A stretch of DNA of 64,000 bases from Strigops habroptila. Its lineage: Eukaryota; Chordata; Aves; Psittaciformes; Psittacidae. The notes under the pieces are model-generated. The model did no database searches. It was not told the origin of the DNA and saw only the letters and a list, made by a program, of their open reading frames with translations. The stretch's first letter is position 1; each line of letters starts with the position of its first letter. This document shows, in pieces, positions 22,745-34,380 of the stretch. The stretch spans positions 670,001 through 734,000 of the forward strand of contig NC_046360.1 in assembly GCF_004027225.2 (NCBI RefSeq). Direction: 5' to 3'. Both the position numbers and the translations under genes were made by a program.

Positions 22745-24820
22745 AAAGAAATCCCGTTCTCCAGCCATCTTTTATTTATGTTCCAGATGTTAAATTGAGT
22801 AAACACGCTTCCAGGTTCTTTTTGGGTGTTTCTGTGGTTTAAGGGCAAAGGTGATGGTGCAGCCTCCTTGGTGGGTCTGGTACCATGGGACACATCCTGT
22901 GCTGGTGGTGCTGGTCCCTGCTGGCATGGTGCTTTATCCTGGCACAAAACTTTAAGCCAGGTCTGGGGTCTGGTCCCCTGGTCAGTGCTGAGGAGTACTT
23001 GGTGCAGAGGGTCCCTGCTCCAGCCCCATTCCTGTGGGCACCTCCTGCGCTGGCAGCAATGGGCTTTTGTTCTCCATCCATCAAGTCCATGGCACAAGTT
23101 ACGTGCCTGTATCCAAGGCACACCAAAGGTGGCAGTGATGTGAGCTGAGGGGAAGTAACCCTCTCTTTGAGAAGCATCCAGTTAGGAACCATTTCCAGTT
23201 TGGTGCCTGTTCCTGCTCCCCGGTGAAGCAGCCCCTTCCTCCTGCAGACCTCTGCAATCCCAGCGCGGGAAACATGATCCTGGGGCTCCAGCCAGTGACT
23301 CCCAGTCCTGGTGCTCAGCCTGTTACCGTTAATGGCTTGTCCAGATGGCATTGCTTTCCTCTCTCAGTTCAGATATGATAAACCCCAGGTAATTTAATAT
23401 CAGCCCCATGCACACTTGTGCTTTATTTTTCTGTGGACTATTTTTATTACATGTAAGTTTGAAAGGAAGTTCCTGCTGATGATTTTCCCATGTTCCAATT
23501 AAATTTGTCGTGCTGAATAACAGGGAAATTCACAACTGGCCTTGTTTTCTAGGCCCAGAGGTGCTGAAGGTCTGAACCCCTCATCAGGGGTCACCTGATG
23601 AGGTTGCACTCCAGGATGTATTTCCCAGCACTTACTCTGTTGTCTTATTTGTGGTTTTGTTTTGCTTTCTGCATGCAAAATGGAAGTTTCTACTGCTTCC
23701 CTTGGGTGTCTTTGTGCATCTTTCGCCAGGAAAAGGGAATAAATCAGTGCTTGGGTCCAACTCTTTGTACCTCCCATGGAATATTGGCACGGAGGCAGCT
23801 TGCACCCTACCTCCTCGTCCTCCTCCTGCCCTCGCTCTGAGGAGCTGGATGGCAGCACCAAGCCTGGTTCTTGGTTCAGTGTCTGGTGGCTCTTGCTTTC
23901 CTCCAAGAGCCCCTTCCTGCCACGGAGGGGTCTGACTGATGCCCAGCATGTAGCTTTGCTCCAGCCCTGATAAGACCAGCATGTTTCCCTGGATTGAAGC
24001 AATAGCAGGGTTGGAAACAATCTTTGCTTTCATCCGTCATTGCAGACTCATCCCAAATTTTATGTCTGGAATCTTTTTTGCCTCTCCCATCAGAACAGCA
24101 TCCAGATTTTCCCGTTTCCTCCCTCTCACTCCCTCGTGTCTCAGCTCTTTCAAGCACTGTCTCCCAGCCATGTTTCTCTTGGTTGTATTCTGCATTTTCC
24201 TAATTCTTCCAAGTCCTGCATCTCTTGCTGTTGGTATCTTCAATTTATCCCAGTTGAGTTTTATCTCTAAACTCTATTGGTAGTGTTTGTTCTCTCTTTC
24301 AGAGTACTAACTGTGCTTACAACCCCTGTGACACTCATCCCGCTGCTCCATGCAGGGCTGGAGGAGCAGCCCTAGGGCTCCTGCTCCTGAAACAGCCCCA
24401 GGTGAGGGGTGCTGTTGCTGGGGGCAGCTCTGGAGCTGTCCCACACCCACCCAGGCTTTGTGCATCTGGAAATACCATCGCTGCCTCCTGCTTCACAGAG
24501 TGTGTTTTAACTACTGCTCCCTCCTGGCCTCACACTCCCCTGCGCAGCATGGCCCTGACTTCCCCTCCTCTCCTTCTGGGCTGTCAGGGTGTAATTGATG
24601 ATTTTAGGGAGTAGTTGACTCAAGCTGCCTCGTTCTGCTCTGTAAGTTCATTCCCGCAGCCTGGAGCCGGAGGCCGGTGCCTCGCTGTCGGAGCGGGGGG
24701 TTGGAGCTGGGCACCTCTGGCCAGGCTGGGGCGGCTCCGGCTCTGCCCAGTCCCATGGACATGCCCTGATACGTGGTTTGCCCTGATGGACAAGGGCATC
24801 GCAGGGAGCACGCCACGTCC
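22745..24820. other. No gene recognised; one AT-rich island
   Basis: GC-rich sequence with frames of up to 173 codons on both strands, none with a recognisable domain. An AT-rich island at 23370-23530 (CAGGTAATTTAATATC, TTCCAATTAAATTTG) may be regulatory. A pyrimidine tract ending in CAG at 24292-24302 looks like a splice acceptor, but no exon follows that I can support. Confidence 0.35.
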
Positions 24821-24920
24821 TGCCGTGTTATGCTGTCCTGCACCAAGCTGTGTCGTGTTGTGCCATGCTGTACCATACTGTTCCATGCTGCGCCAAGCTG
24901 TGCCATACCACACCACCATG
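24821..24920. repeat. Minisatellite, 10 x 10 bp (TGCCATGCTG-type)
   Basis: The sequence falls cleanly into ten 10-base units with consensus TGCCATGCTG; some units are diverged (for example CACCAAGCTG). The same decamer, rotated, recurs at 40621-40660. The period of 10 keeps several frames open for a while, which explains the 'CCAMLYHTVPCCAKLCH'-like peptides in the region. Confidence 0.9.
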
Positions 24921-25040
24921 CGGAGCCGTGCTGCATGGAGCATGTCTCCCCAGTTTACGACTGGGAGCTGCACCAGCATTTCTGGCACCTTCCTTCCCCC
25001 ATGGGAGACCCTGGCCCCATGGCTCTGGGCAAGGGGTTGG

Positions 25041-25083
25041 CTGCACTGGGTGCCACTGCACTGGGTGCCTCTGCCCTGGATGA
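25041..25083. repeat. Short tandem repeat, 2.7 x 15 bp
   Basis: CTGCACTGGGTGCCA (25041-25055) is followed by CTGCACTGGGTGCCT (25056-25070) and a decayed third unit. It is a small local duplication inside GC-rich sequence. Confidence 0.85.
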
Positions 25084-25084
25084 G

Positions 25085-25585
25085 GCTCCCTTCCCTGTGC
25101 CAAAGCTTACACAGTGCTGGGAGCGGAGCTGCAGCTGAGGCAGACCCCTGCCAGGCCTCATAGCACAGCCATGATGTAAGAGCAGCAATCAGCAACCCCC
25201 CCACTCCTGCGGGAGAGTTAACCCTTGCCGGGAGGGACTTGCGGGCACTGCTTCCTGCCCACGACATGCGGGTTTGCCCCTTGCCTCAGGATGCTGCGGC
25301 CCAGCCGCTTGCACCCGCCCTGCTCTGCAGCACCCCGGTACCTGCGGGATGTCTTTTTCCTCTGGGAGCATCCCGGGAAGTGTTGTCCACACTGATGAAG
25401 TCAGGGGGTGTTTTTCCATGTGGAGCACTGGGCTGTGCTGGCTGTGTGGTCCGTGCTGTGATGATGTGTGGCCGTGCCAGGCGGCAGCCCCGGGTGTTCC
25501 ACAGCACCACGTCCCCCAGTCCTGGCACTCAGCAAGTGCCATGACCCGTGTCCCGGCCTCATCCTCTCTCCTCTGCATTTAAATC
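25085..25585. other. No gene recognised; GC-rich
   Basis: GC-rich sequence open in several frames on both strands, with no domain. The minus-strand frame 24620-25267 (215 codons) overlaps the decamer array and is treated as chance. Confidence 0.4.
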
Positions 25586-25589
25586 ACTC

Positions 25590-26040
25590 CTAAGGCAACA
25601 GGTTATGGGCTGAGAAGTCCTTAAATTATCTGAGAAAGTTTATGAACTTTCACAGCATAAAATAAATGTGACATTTCCTCACAATAATAAATGTTCATCA
25701 GAAATTACTTGATCCAAACAACCTTGTGCTACGAAGCCACCAGGCCATGAAAACCCTTTGACAAAACAAGGTCCTTTAAATGTGGCTTTGCTGGAATTAG
25801 GGCTGATTGTGATCAGATGGCTCAGTATTCTGACCTTGTCCTATTCCCATTGTTTTGACAATCCACTGAATATTTGTAGTAGTTGACTCTGGATGAGCAT
25901 TCTCCCAAAGTGAGGCATGTGCAGCTGCTGTGTTCATCTTTCTGGATGGATTTAGCTTGATCAAGAAGAGGTGATGTGCCCAACGCTTTCACTGCTGCGC
26001 TTCTTAAATAGGCCATTTTGGACTAATAGAAAAGGATGCA
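25590..26040. promoter_or_regulatory. CNE-like block (inferred)
   Basis: About 450 bases of AT-rich, transposon-free sequence with only one short open frame, on the minus strand. Words include CATAAAATAAATGTGAC, CACAATAATAAATG and GGGCTGATTGTGATCAG. The sharp change from the GC-rich left flank at 25580 suggests a distinct element. Conservation was not testable. Confidence 0.42.
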
Positions 26041-26230
26041 GGAAGATGTTCTTCATCTAGAGACCATGTAGCGAAAATGCACCCTGGTTATAATGGTTAG
26101 GACTCACACTGTGCTGGTGCTGGGAGCTGTGGCAGCTCCATTGCGGCACCCAGGAGCTGTGCTTGCATTTGTGGAGCTCTGGGGAGCAGTCCTGGCCCTG
26201 TCCACATGTGGTTCCTGCACTGGAGGGTTT
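26041..26230. other. No gene recognised
   Basis: A short, medium-GC link between two AT-rich tracts. Nothing recognisable. Confidence 0.4.
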
Positions 26231-26234
26231 CGTT

Positions 26235-26380
26235 CAGGGACCAGACAAGCAATGCCTAAATAAATAGGCAAAGTGGATGCAGTTCCAAGCTCGTATCATG
26301 TTACAGTAATCAGAGGATAAAATTGTTTTTCTCTGTGACCTTGTTACAACCATTTGTGAAGTCTGTGGAGAAGACTGCAC
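26235..26380. promoter_or_regulatory. Small CNE-like tract with inverted repeat (inferred)
   Basis: TGCCTA (26253-26258) and TAGGCA (26265-26270) are exact inverted arms around AATAAA. The flanking sequence is AT-rich (CATGTTACAGTAATCAGAGG). It may be a small regulatory element. Confidence 0.28.
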
Positions 26381-26454
26381 GTCTACATCAGCCCTCCCCT
26401 CGGAGAGCATCGCTGCTCCTCTCTGATGTCAGTTAAAGAGGAGCGTTCCATGGG

Positions 26455-26600
26455 GAAGGGGACGCGGGAGCGCGCGGCGCTGCGGGGGCTCTCCGAGGAG
26501 GTGGGTTGGGTTTGGGATGAGCGCGGTGGGGAGCTCCCATCCCGGGAAGGCCCCGGTTGCACTGGTGCTGCGCAGCGGGAACCGCGTGGACGGGTGGAGC
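26455..26600. other. Small CpG-rich patch
   Basis: CpG density rises locally (GGACGCGGGAGCGCGCGGCG). The patch is too short for a confident CpG island and has no visible TATA box, initiator or exon. It could be a minor promoter or a remnant of one. Confidence 0.3.
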
Positions 26601-26720
26601 CTCATAGTGCTGTTAATTGACTTCCTTTTGGTAGTGTGAGCTGGAGTTTATTGTCAAACTCCCGGCACAATTGGAGGGCTGCCTGTTGTTATCAGTCTAA
26701 ATAAATACGGGTTAACAACA
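26601..26720. promoter_or_regulatory. CNE-like tract with 7-bp inverted repeat (inferred)
   Basis: GGAGTTT (26643-26649) and AAACTCC (26656-26662) are exact inverted arms around ATTGTC. The tract also has GTTAATTGAC and GGTTAACAACAAATC. It lies directly beside the CpG-rich patch, a combination seen at some promoters, though nothing here confirms one. Confidence 0.3.
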
Positions 26721-28225
26721 AATCTGAAACAGCTGCTTGGGATGAGGCTGTCTCCCTGTTAAGACATTCCCAGTGAAGTGCCTCAGACATGGAGGGGGAG
26801 CCCCAGCACTGAGGAATGTGGCTGGAGGCCGCTCGCCACGACTTCGGCCGCTGCCGTCTGCATCTGACTGGCTGTGCTGGGGCTCTGACCTCTGTGGGAT
26901 CACCGATGCTCCTGGGAATGCTGCTGGGCAGCATGGCCACTGCTGCCCCAGGGCAAAGCTTGACCCGTGCGGGGCTGGGCTGGGGTCTCACAGCCCCTTC
27001 CTCATGCACAGCAGTGCTGGGAATGGTGCAGTGCTGGCTGCCAGCCCCAAGTGTCAGCGGAGCCCTCTGTGCTGGTGAGGCTGGCGATGCTCAGAGCCCT
27101 GGGATGCAAAAGCATGTCTCAGGCTTTGAAGCCATTCCCAGACTCCTCTTGAACAAAGGCAGCTCGTACCAAAGAGCTGAAGCGCGAGTGAAAAGCTTTC
27201 CAAAGAGCCAGGATCCAGGGTGCAGGCACTGAGGATGAGGATGGTGCTGGCAGGTGCTCTGGAGCTCCCTGGGGCTCCCCAGCATGCAGGGTCAGGGACT
27301 GAGCTCAGCCATCCTTGGAGATCAGATGAATGCAGGGGGAGGGAGGGAGGGCTTTCTCACAGGAACCTTGTGGGAAAAGCAAAACCTCTGTCGTGGTTCA
27401 CTAACTGCCCGCCTAATGCTATCCCCGAGGGAGCCGGTCAGGCGTCATAAACCCAGGCAATTGGCCCCGGAAATAGGTGAAGGGGTGTAAATGTGCTGAA
27501 GAGATGTGAATGTGCCACCCCACCGGAGCTGCTGCAGGTACCTCACGGTGTCTGGGATGGGGGCTTACTGCTGTGTATCCCCAGGGCCACACTGGTGCTG
27601 TGGTCCCGGGGACCTGAGCACATCGGTGCTGGCAGTGTGTCCTGGGACTCCGGAGGGGTGCGCGTTGCTGTGCCCCCAGCCAGGAGCACTTAGAGTGGGC
27701 ATCCCATGTGGAGGGTCCCAACATGTACGGGGACAGCCAGAGCCCAGCAAGGGAGCCTGGAAATGATCTCAGACCAGCACCCGAGTTCAGAGGCGTGCTG
27801 GATGCTTGTTGAACATGAATGAGGCTGGAATTGCAGCACATGTCAGTGTCAGCGTGGCGCTGAGGGGCCTCAGGGCTGCTGATGCAACAAACAGTATTAT
27901 TTATTTCTGGCTGCATGGGATGCTCGGTGCTGAATAACTGCTGGTGCTGTGTCGGTGGAGGCAGCGCAGTGCACAGCCTGCAAGCACACGCTCGGGGCAC
28001 ACTGTAAATTAAGCACTGGAGGATGGCGTGGAGACAGGATCCGTGTTAACCTCACGCACCAGGAATTCGAGAAAGCCACCTTGGCCACACTTATCCTTCC
28101 TCCCTCGGTGTCTGAGACAGGCCAGAGCCTGCCAGCTGGTCATCTGCCTGCATCCTCCTAAATCAGTGCTCTGCTCTCGCTCCTTCCTGAACACAGTCCT
28201 ATCTCCTCGCCGTTGGACAGCGGCC
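26721..28225. other. No gene recognised; GC-rich
   Basis: GC-rich, with minus-strand frames up to 193 codons (27419-28000) and plus-strand frames up to 138 codons overlapping one another. No domain, signal peptide pattern or splice structure was convincing. Confidence 0.4.
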
Positions 28226-28345
28226 AAGCGCAGTCACTTCTCTGAAAGACTTGCTAAATATGTTCAGCAAAAGAATTTAATTAGCCTCTTTCTCTTCCAC
28301 ATGAAGCTTTTTAGGAAAAAAATGGGGGAGAGAAGGAAAATTTAA
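28226..28345. promoter_or_regulatory. Short CNE-like tract (inferred)
   Basis: AT-rich sequence with GAATTTAATTAGCC and TTGCTAAATATGTTCAGC inside GC-richer flanks. Weak evidence for a regulatory element. Confidence 0.25.
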
Positions 28346-29700
28346 AAGCTCCCTGTCTTCCGAGTCCGTCTTCTCTGCTCATTGTTGTAGCTTTGCTGCT
28401 CTATTCAGGATTTTAGTGAATCTCCAGCTCAGCAAGTGGAGCCTGGGAGCAGAGCCTGGTCCTGCCCATGCACCCTGAGTGTTTCAGTGGGAAGAGCCGA
28501 GCGTCCCTCCTCCCGCTGGAGGAGTCCATTTACTGGGACTTGGAGATTAAAGGATGGTTTGGTCGGGATTTTTGTTTTCAGTCCGAACTCCTGTGAGAGA
28601 TGAATCACAGCTACAGAAGTTTGGCTGAGCATCCTCGGCTTTTGCTGAAACACGAACGCGAGGGAGCACAGGGATTGGCACATGTCCCTCCTCAGAAGAG
28701 TGCTCCTAACGAGTACCGTATATCCCTGCATAGAGGCTTCCTGGGACTGGGAGCTGTGGCCATCCCGTGCTGCTTCTGGGTAAAGGGGAAACCCGAGGCA
28801 GGACCCGTATGGTCCATGGGGAGCAGATCCATGTGGATGGATCCGCCAGCAGGGCTGGCCGAGCCGCCCGCTGTCAGGCTGATGAGTTGGGAACCAATTT
28901 GTTATGGAATTTATGAAATGTTATGTAACTGTGAGGAACCAAAAGACAGACTCTCTTAAAATGACATCCTGGTTAATAATCTCCTCCATCCATCACTGCT
29001 GTGCATGGATCCTCTCGCTCCTGTGCAGAACATAAATTACTGGGAGCTCTATAGGCGATGGGAATTACAAACAGCTGCTTGACCACAGATTACCCCTCCT
29101 GCATCATCCACAGGAGAGAGCGATGCCCTCATGCACCGGGGTTGGGGACCGTGGTGAGGGCAGCCTCAGGGCTTTATGTCCCAGGCTGGTACCACCAACA
29201 GCCCCGGAACCTGCCCCTGCCCGCAGCCGCATCCATGACACCATGTCCCGTGTGGAGCAGCTCTGGAAAAGTTTGGGTTTCCAGGAGCAGCCCAAAGGGC
29301 AGCTGGGCTGGGGTCTGTATGAGGGCTCCTGTGCCTTCCGGAGCCTTGGGAGCACAGCCCTGCTCTCTGTGTTTGTGACCAGGGGGTGATACTTTAGCCC
29401 TGATGATGCAGAATCCATATTTTTACTGTACCTCTTCTGCACCCACATTGTTCCGTGTGCCCATGAGGACAGCGGTACAGGATGCAGTAGACACCCATCC
29501 TTCTCCTACTGAGCGTCTCTCTAGTACCGGCTTCAAATCTGACTTGATGCGTTGAAAGCATCCAAGCCTGGGTGTCAAGCTCCCCACTCAAGAGGCCTTG
29601 TTTTCAGCGGGACAGCACTTGCTGACGCCCCTTTTGTTGTCCTGGGTACTTAACCCAAATCACTCATCACCTCTACAAATCTTGGCCATCACTTTTGTTT
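28346..29700. other. No gene recognised
   Basis: Mixed sequence with frames of 60-119 codons on both strands and no domain. A short AT-rich stretch at 28895-28935 interrupts it. Nothing else recognised. Confidence 0.4.
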
Positions 29701-30070
29701 CACAGCATCTGCGCAAGGCGGACAAAGCTAATGCTGATGTTGGCTTTTGTGAGAAGTTAAGGGTTAAGGGGAAAGGATCAAACCACAGCATATATAGTGA
29801 ATGCAGCTTTTCATGTTCATGCTGCATTGTGATATATTTAAACTTTCATTTAGCATAAATACTGCAGGTCAAACACCAGACAGATTCAGCAATTATATTT
29901 TCCCCTATTAGATGAAATATGTTTCTAATTTGGCTATAGTTTTGTTTTATTAGACCTGTGGCAGCAAGGGTGACCCTGTTTCAAAATAACCTTTTCAGAT
30001 CATTTAGCCCCTGTCTTTTGCAAATAGAGTTTGATAAAGCAAAAATGTGCCAGTCTATGTTTTAAGTGAG
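29701..30070. promoter_or_regulatory. CNE-like block (inferred)
   Basis: AT-rich sequence with CATTTAGCATAAATACTG, CAGCAATTATATTTTCC and TTCTAATTTGGCTATAG. Frames vanish between 29858 and 30000. Repeat-free. Regulatory role inferred from texture. Confidence 0.33.
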
Positions 30071-30767
30071 GGGTTTGTGAAGCCAATTCCTTCCTGTGTG
30101 GCGCAGGGGCCCCTCCATGCTCGGACCCCTCGGAAACGCGTGGTACAGACCCGCTGCTCTGTGCAGAGCCACAGAAGTGGTTATTTTGCACAGTGGATTT
30201 GGGCCAAAGGACTTTTGTGTCTTTAAAACAGAATCAAGTATAGTGGTAGCATTTCCTGGGTTGAAGTGCCTTCAAGCCTGACGGCCTGTGAACGCGGCTG
30301 AAAGACCAGCGCGGTGCGGCTCATCCACCCCAGCTCCCTGCTTTTGTTAAAAGTGAGGAAGAAACCTGCCTCTGACCCAGAGAGCTGCATCCATCGGGGA
30401 TCTTTCAGGATCAGCTTTCCTTTCTGCATGTGGTGAAAACCAGTGAGATTAGTTATTTTTACTTTATGCAATTCCATTTTTCTCCTGGCTTATCTGATCC
30501 GCTTATTTTACCAAGGGCTTTATTTCCTCCAGGCTCCGAAGGAAAGCTCCTATTCAGCCGTGGCGGCAGATACCCATCAGCTCTGATGGCAGAGCGCTAT
30601 CGCCGCCGGCATCACGCCGGCTTACAAATCCATGGAGGGGTTTAACAACGTGGCCGTGTGCGTCTGTGGAAGTTTTCCTCAGCATCCAGGGGCTCTGCTC
30701 CCCCATAGAGCCCTTGGCCCTACAGCCAAGCGCAGAGTGAGCTCCCCAACTTTAAAAAGTTTCTTAA
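30071..30767. other. No gene recognised
   Basis: Mixed sequence. Around 30598-30622 a small GC-rich inverted arrangement (GCCGGC repeated) sits within a modest CpG rise. An AT-rich tract lies at 30430-30520. No coding evidence. Confidence 0.35.
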
Positions 30768-30997
30768 ATCATAGAATCACAGAACCCCAGCCTGGTTTGG
30801 GTTGAAGGGACCTTAAAGCTCATCCAGCTCCAACCCTCTGCCACGGGCAGGGACACCTTCCACTAGAGCAGGTTGCTCCAAGCCCCTGTGTCCAACCTGG
30901 CCTTGACATTGCCAGGGATGGGGCAGCCGCAGCGTCTCTGGGTGACCTGCTCCAACACATTTAACTGCGGGTGACCTGCTCCAACACGTTTAACTGC
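30768..30997 (-). mobile_element. CR1 LINE 3' fragment with internal 29-bp duplication
   Basis: On the plus strand this reads as the antisense of a CR1 3' end. It opens with the tail complement (ATCATAGAATCACAGAA), then the 'GGACCTTAAAGCTCATCCAG' block, the 'CACTAGAGCAGGTTGCTCCA' block, and 'GCCAGGGATGGGGCAGCC'. At its far end a 29-base unit (30940-30968) is repeated immediately (30969-30997) with one difference. The duplicated part is inside or at the edge of the element. The next 80 bases may be diverged CR1 sequence. Confidence 0.95.
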
Positions 30998-31180
30998 CTT
31001 CCCTAACTCTCTGCCTGCAAAAAGCACATGCTTGAGTAACTTCTCCCCCTCCCTGAATCCTTCAGTCCTATTTCCCATATTCACACCGAGTCCTGGCTCA
31101 TTAGTGCTGCCAATGTCAACATCATGGAGGATAAGAGCAGGAATGATGGTGTTGCCATTGCTTTCACTGGCATGAGTCGT
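30998..31180. other. No gene recognised
   Basis: A short link from the CR1 copy to the next AT-rich block. Nothing recognisable. Confidence 0.35.
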
Positions 31181-31530
31181 TGTACTTCAAAATAATGGTA
31201 AGAGCAAAGCTCTTCAATTTGAAATGAAAACCTGTTCGAGAGCAGGATGTATCTTACACAGAAAATGGTTTTTAAAATAACGTTTTGAATTGAGAAAGTC
31301 AAGCCTTGAAGTTTCCTGAAATCTGATCTTCTCAGCAAATATTACTCGTTACTAGTTAAATATTTGATGAAGCACAAAGATAAACCCCAAGTGAAAAGGA
31401 TCGTCAGTAGCAAAACGAAATCCACGTAAAAATGTACTTGAAATCGATCTATTCCTGTGAAACATTCCCATGTCATTGAAATTGCAGTTTCCAATGGAAA
31501 TGCTCCATCAGATTTCCTACCGATGCTACT
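31181..31530. promoter_or_regulatory. CNE-like block (inferred)
   Basis: AT-rich, with CTCGTTACTAGTTAAATATT, TCAAAATAATGGTAAG and TTGAATTGAG. It has few open frames and no transposon. A regulatory role is inferred. Confidence 0.38.
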
Positions 31531-31580
31531 GCAGGCCTGGAACCCTGGAGCTGCACCACTTCAGAGACAGCTCAAAGCGA

Positions 31581-31644
31581 TTTTTGTCAAGTCTTTAAAA
31601 CCTTTTAAAGTCTTTAAAGACTTTTGTCAAGTCTTTAAAACCTT
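31581..31644. repeat. 40-bp-spaced direct repeat enclosing a perfect 18-bp palindrome
   Basis: TTTTGTCAAGTCTTTAAAAC recurs at a spacing of exactly 40 bases: the 24-base unit at 31581-31604 returns at 31621-31644 with one change at the first base. Between and overlapping the copies, 31607-31624 is an exact palindrome centred on CTTTAAAG. The region could have arisen by slippage between short GTCTTTAAA words. Confidence 0.92.
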
Positions 31645-32700
31645 AACCAGAGAATCCCTCTCTGCGCTGTCACTGGATGGAATGGGCTCTGGGAGGACTC
31701 TCCTCTCCCGTCTGTGCTGTCAGAATAAGATGTGCTGTAGGTTTCCCTTCCAGGGGGATTTCACCCCATGGGCAGCACCGCAGAGCCCGGTGTCCTCGGC
31801 TCTTCACCACCTGGCTTCCCTCTATCCTGCTTTATCCCCAGGAATCCTCACTCCTGCTGAGCAATAGTCATGGGGAATCATTCTGCTTGGCTGCAGTGTT
31901 TAACAGAGGGGTTTGCTCCCCTCGGTGCTGAGCCCCCTGCCCCAACCTGGGTACAGCGCGTGCTCTGGTGCGGTTGCGCCGTACAGTTCCTCGTGGAATG
32001 CCAAGAGTTTCCACTTGCTCTGGAGGCTGCTTCCAACGCCGAGGACCTCTTAGACCTCGGCCAAGCTCTTGCACCACAGGGACAAGGTGGAACTTGATCT
32101 TAAGCAAAACAGAGACCTCGCCAAGAGCTTCAACTGAGAAACCGGAGCTGGAAGGAGCGAAATTTCCATTGTCTCAGCAGAGTCGGACAGCTGGGGATGG
32201 ACGGGCCGGAGCCTGAGCCGGGTGCGTGGCAGAGCTCCCCATCGCCTTCATCCTACCCACAGCTCTGCTCCGAGCATGGGATGAAGTAGGACAGCTGGAG
32301 ATTCCCTGGGAAATGGAAATAATGGCAACCCTCCGGCAACGGGCTGGGGGTCATTCCTTGTCCTTCTTCTTTTTCTTTCCTCTTTTTTTCCCCCCAAATT
32401 TTCACCCAGGTGCTTTGTCCTGTTGTATTGAAGGAGGACTCTGGGTCACAGAACTTGCACAACACATATGCTGAAAATTAACCATGCGCTCCAACTCTGT
32501 CCTGTGAAAAAGGATGCATTTTTGAGCCAAGGATGCAGAAAGCCATGGCACACGGCATGGAAAGATGAGGCAGGTGCAGAGCAGAAAAATGCTCTTCAGC
32601 TTTTCAATACTGATCAGAGAAATTTCAGTATCCCCAAAACTGAAATGGAATCAAATGTCCCAAATGGTGAAATCTCTAAATAAGCAAAAGGCACATGTGC
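31645..32700. other. No gene recognised
   Basis: GC-richer sequence with small antiparallel frames. A pyrimidine run at 32358-32398 precedes no recognisable exon. Nothing else identified. Confidence 0.38.
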
Positions 32701-33130
32701 TTTTAACAAATCCCTTGGTCCAAGTGCTGTAAGTTACAGCAGCCATAAATTTTATTTACAGTCCTGCTCAAGCATATTCTGTTTACAACGCCTGCTGACT
32801 GCCCCAGCACTGACTAGAGGTCCCAGAGGCTGGAAACAACATCATTTCTTTTGGTCAGAGGAATGGGGAGAAGCAGAGTGATGTTCTCACAGCAACCTCA
32901 AAAGCTGTTTGTCTGCTGCCTGCTCCAGCCTCTCCAGTGAGTGCAAGTTCTTCAACTAGCTTTTATATGATGAAGTTTCTTATGAAAATAATACTTCACT
33001 TATGAGATAGGATATTATTCTTTTCCAAACAACATTCTTGAATATGCTGGTGTCCCTTAACAGGTAGAGGTGGATAATGTGGAAATGAACCAGTAAAGAT
33101 TGGACGCTTCCATTTGTTAGTTACAAATGC
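32701..33130. promoter_or_regulatory. CNE-like block with 17-nt palindrome (inferred)
   Basis: TGCTGTAA (32725-32732) and TTACAGCA (32734-32741) are exact inverted arms around one G. AT-rich sequence resumes at 32950-33110 (GAAAATAATACTTCACTTATG). No frame of 60 codons lies between 32683 and 33114. The palindrome is reminiscent of dimeric bZIP sites with TGCTG half-sites, but the spacing is not the Maf consensus. Confidence 0.35.
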
Positions 33131-34185
33131 ACCACAGATCAAGCATGTCTGTCACCGGGGGACGGACCAGCAGGACATAGTATCACACATAATGCTCCGT
33201 GTGCCTCATCCTGGGCTGTCACTGAACATCGTCCCAGCATTACCAATGGGAGCATCCAGGCAGCACCACACCAGTGGCTGCAGCATGGGAGGGAGCAGCG
33301 GCTCACAGGGACACCCCGGCCAGCCAGGAGAAAGGTCTTCCCTGCTTGTTCTCCCCTCTGGAGAAGCCCAGTGTGCTCCTGTTGCAGTGCTGTGTGCAGG
33401 CTTCTCCGTGTCAGTGATGAGAGTGAGATGTTGTTAGACATGAATTCTGGTTGAACTTCCAGAAATAATAGGATGTGGCTTTTCCCTAATATTTGGAAAC
33501 CTGCCCGTGCAACCATACACACTGTGTTTTCCTACCCAGCACCACAGTCAACTCGGGGATTTTTAGTATTTTGTTTGAAATTACTTTAATTTCAGCATTT
33601 CCAAGGTAATTTTCTGTCTGTGGTTTATTGCCTGAGAACTGGGGGTCTTTCAGGGAAGACGAACATAACCAAGTGGCTGGTATCCACCCCTCCGTGTGTG
33701 CTGAAGGGAGCTGGTCCAGGGTTCTACATGGTGCGCATGGATAACGGGCTGGGATGTGCAGGGAAACCAGAGCACAGCAAGGGGGGTAACACCCTGCACC
33801 CGGGCAGGAGCTGGGAGGGGGTTTCCAGACCCGAAGCAGTTAATGTGAGGCAGAACCTAACTGCAGACTTCATTATCCACACTCTGTGTCTGGACATTTA
33901 CTGCTGGATTAATTCCTGCGAAGGGCAAGTGTGGTTTGTTCAAGGGAAACCAAAGTAGTGCTCGTTGTTCTGCGGAATGCTGCAGCCTCATGCCCTGGGC
34001 AGGAGGTGATGGGGAGCAGGGAAAGGTGGGTCATTTTGTTCTGATGGAAGGGTCCAGAAAGCATCCTGATGTCCCTGCCCTGGCCACAGAGCCGGGATGA
34101 CCCTGCTGGCAGAGCTTGGGTTCTCTGGCCTGTGGGCCTGTGGCTCTCCAGGATGTGCTCATCCAGAGGCTTCTGCTGCTTGAGG
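33131..34185. other. No gene recognised
   Basis: Mixed sequence with short frames on both strands; an AT-rich tract lies at 33550-33625. Nothing recognisable. Confidence 0.38.
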
Positions 34186-34380
34186 CATAACCAAAGTGAT
34201 TCTTCAGCAATGGAAAAGTTATTTTCTTAAATGGACATTAATGTTTTTTCCATTAATTGGAAGAAATTCCAAGGCCATGGAAAATCTTAAAGTGATATCA
34301 CTGTGAAAAACTGCAAAAAATTCATACTGAAAAGGGCTTATGAAATCCAGACTTTTCCCAACCAAAAGGGTCTTTAAAAT
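34186..34380. promoter_or_regulatory. AT-rich tract (inferred CNE)
   Basis: Contains GGACATTAATG and CCATTAATTGG, two similar ATTAAT words about 20 bases apart, in a short AT-rich tract between GC-rich flanks. Role inferred. Confidence 0.25.

Noticed and set aside
24620..25267. Minus-strand frame of 215 codons
   Set aside because: Contains the decamer minisatellite; repeated peptide units follow the DNA period and are not a protein repeat family.
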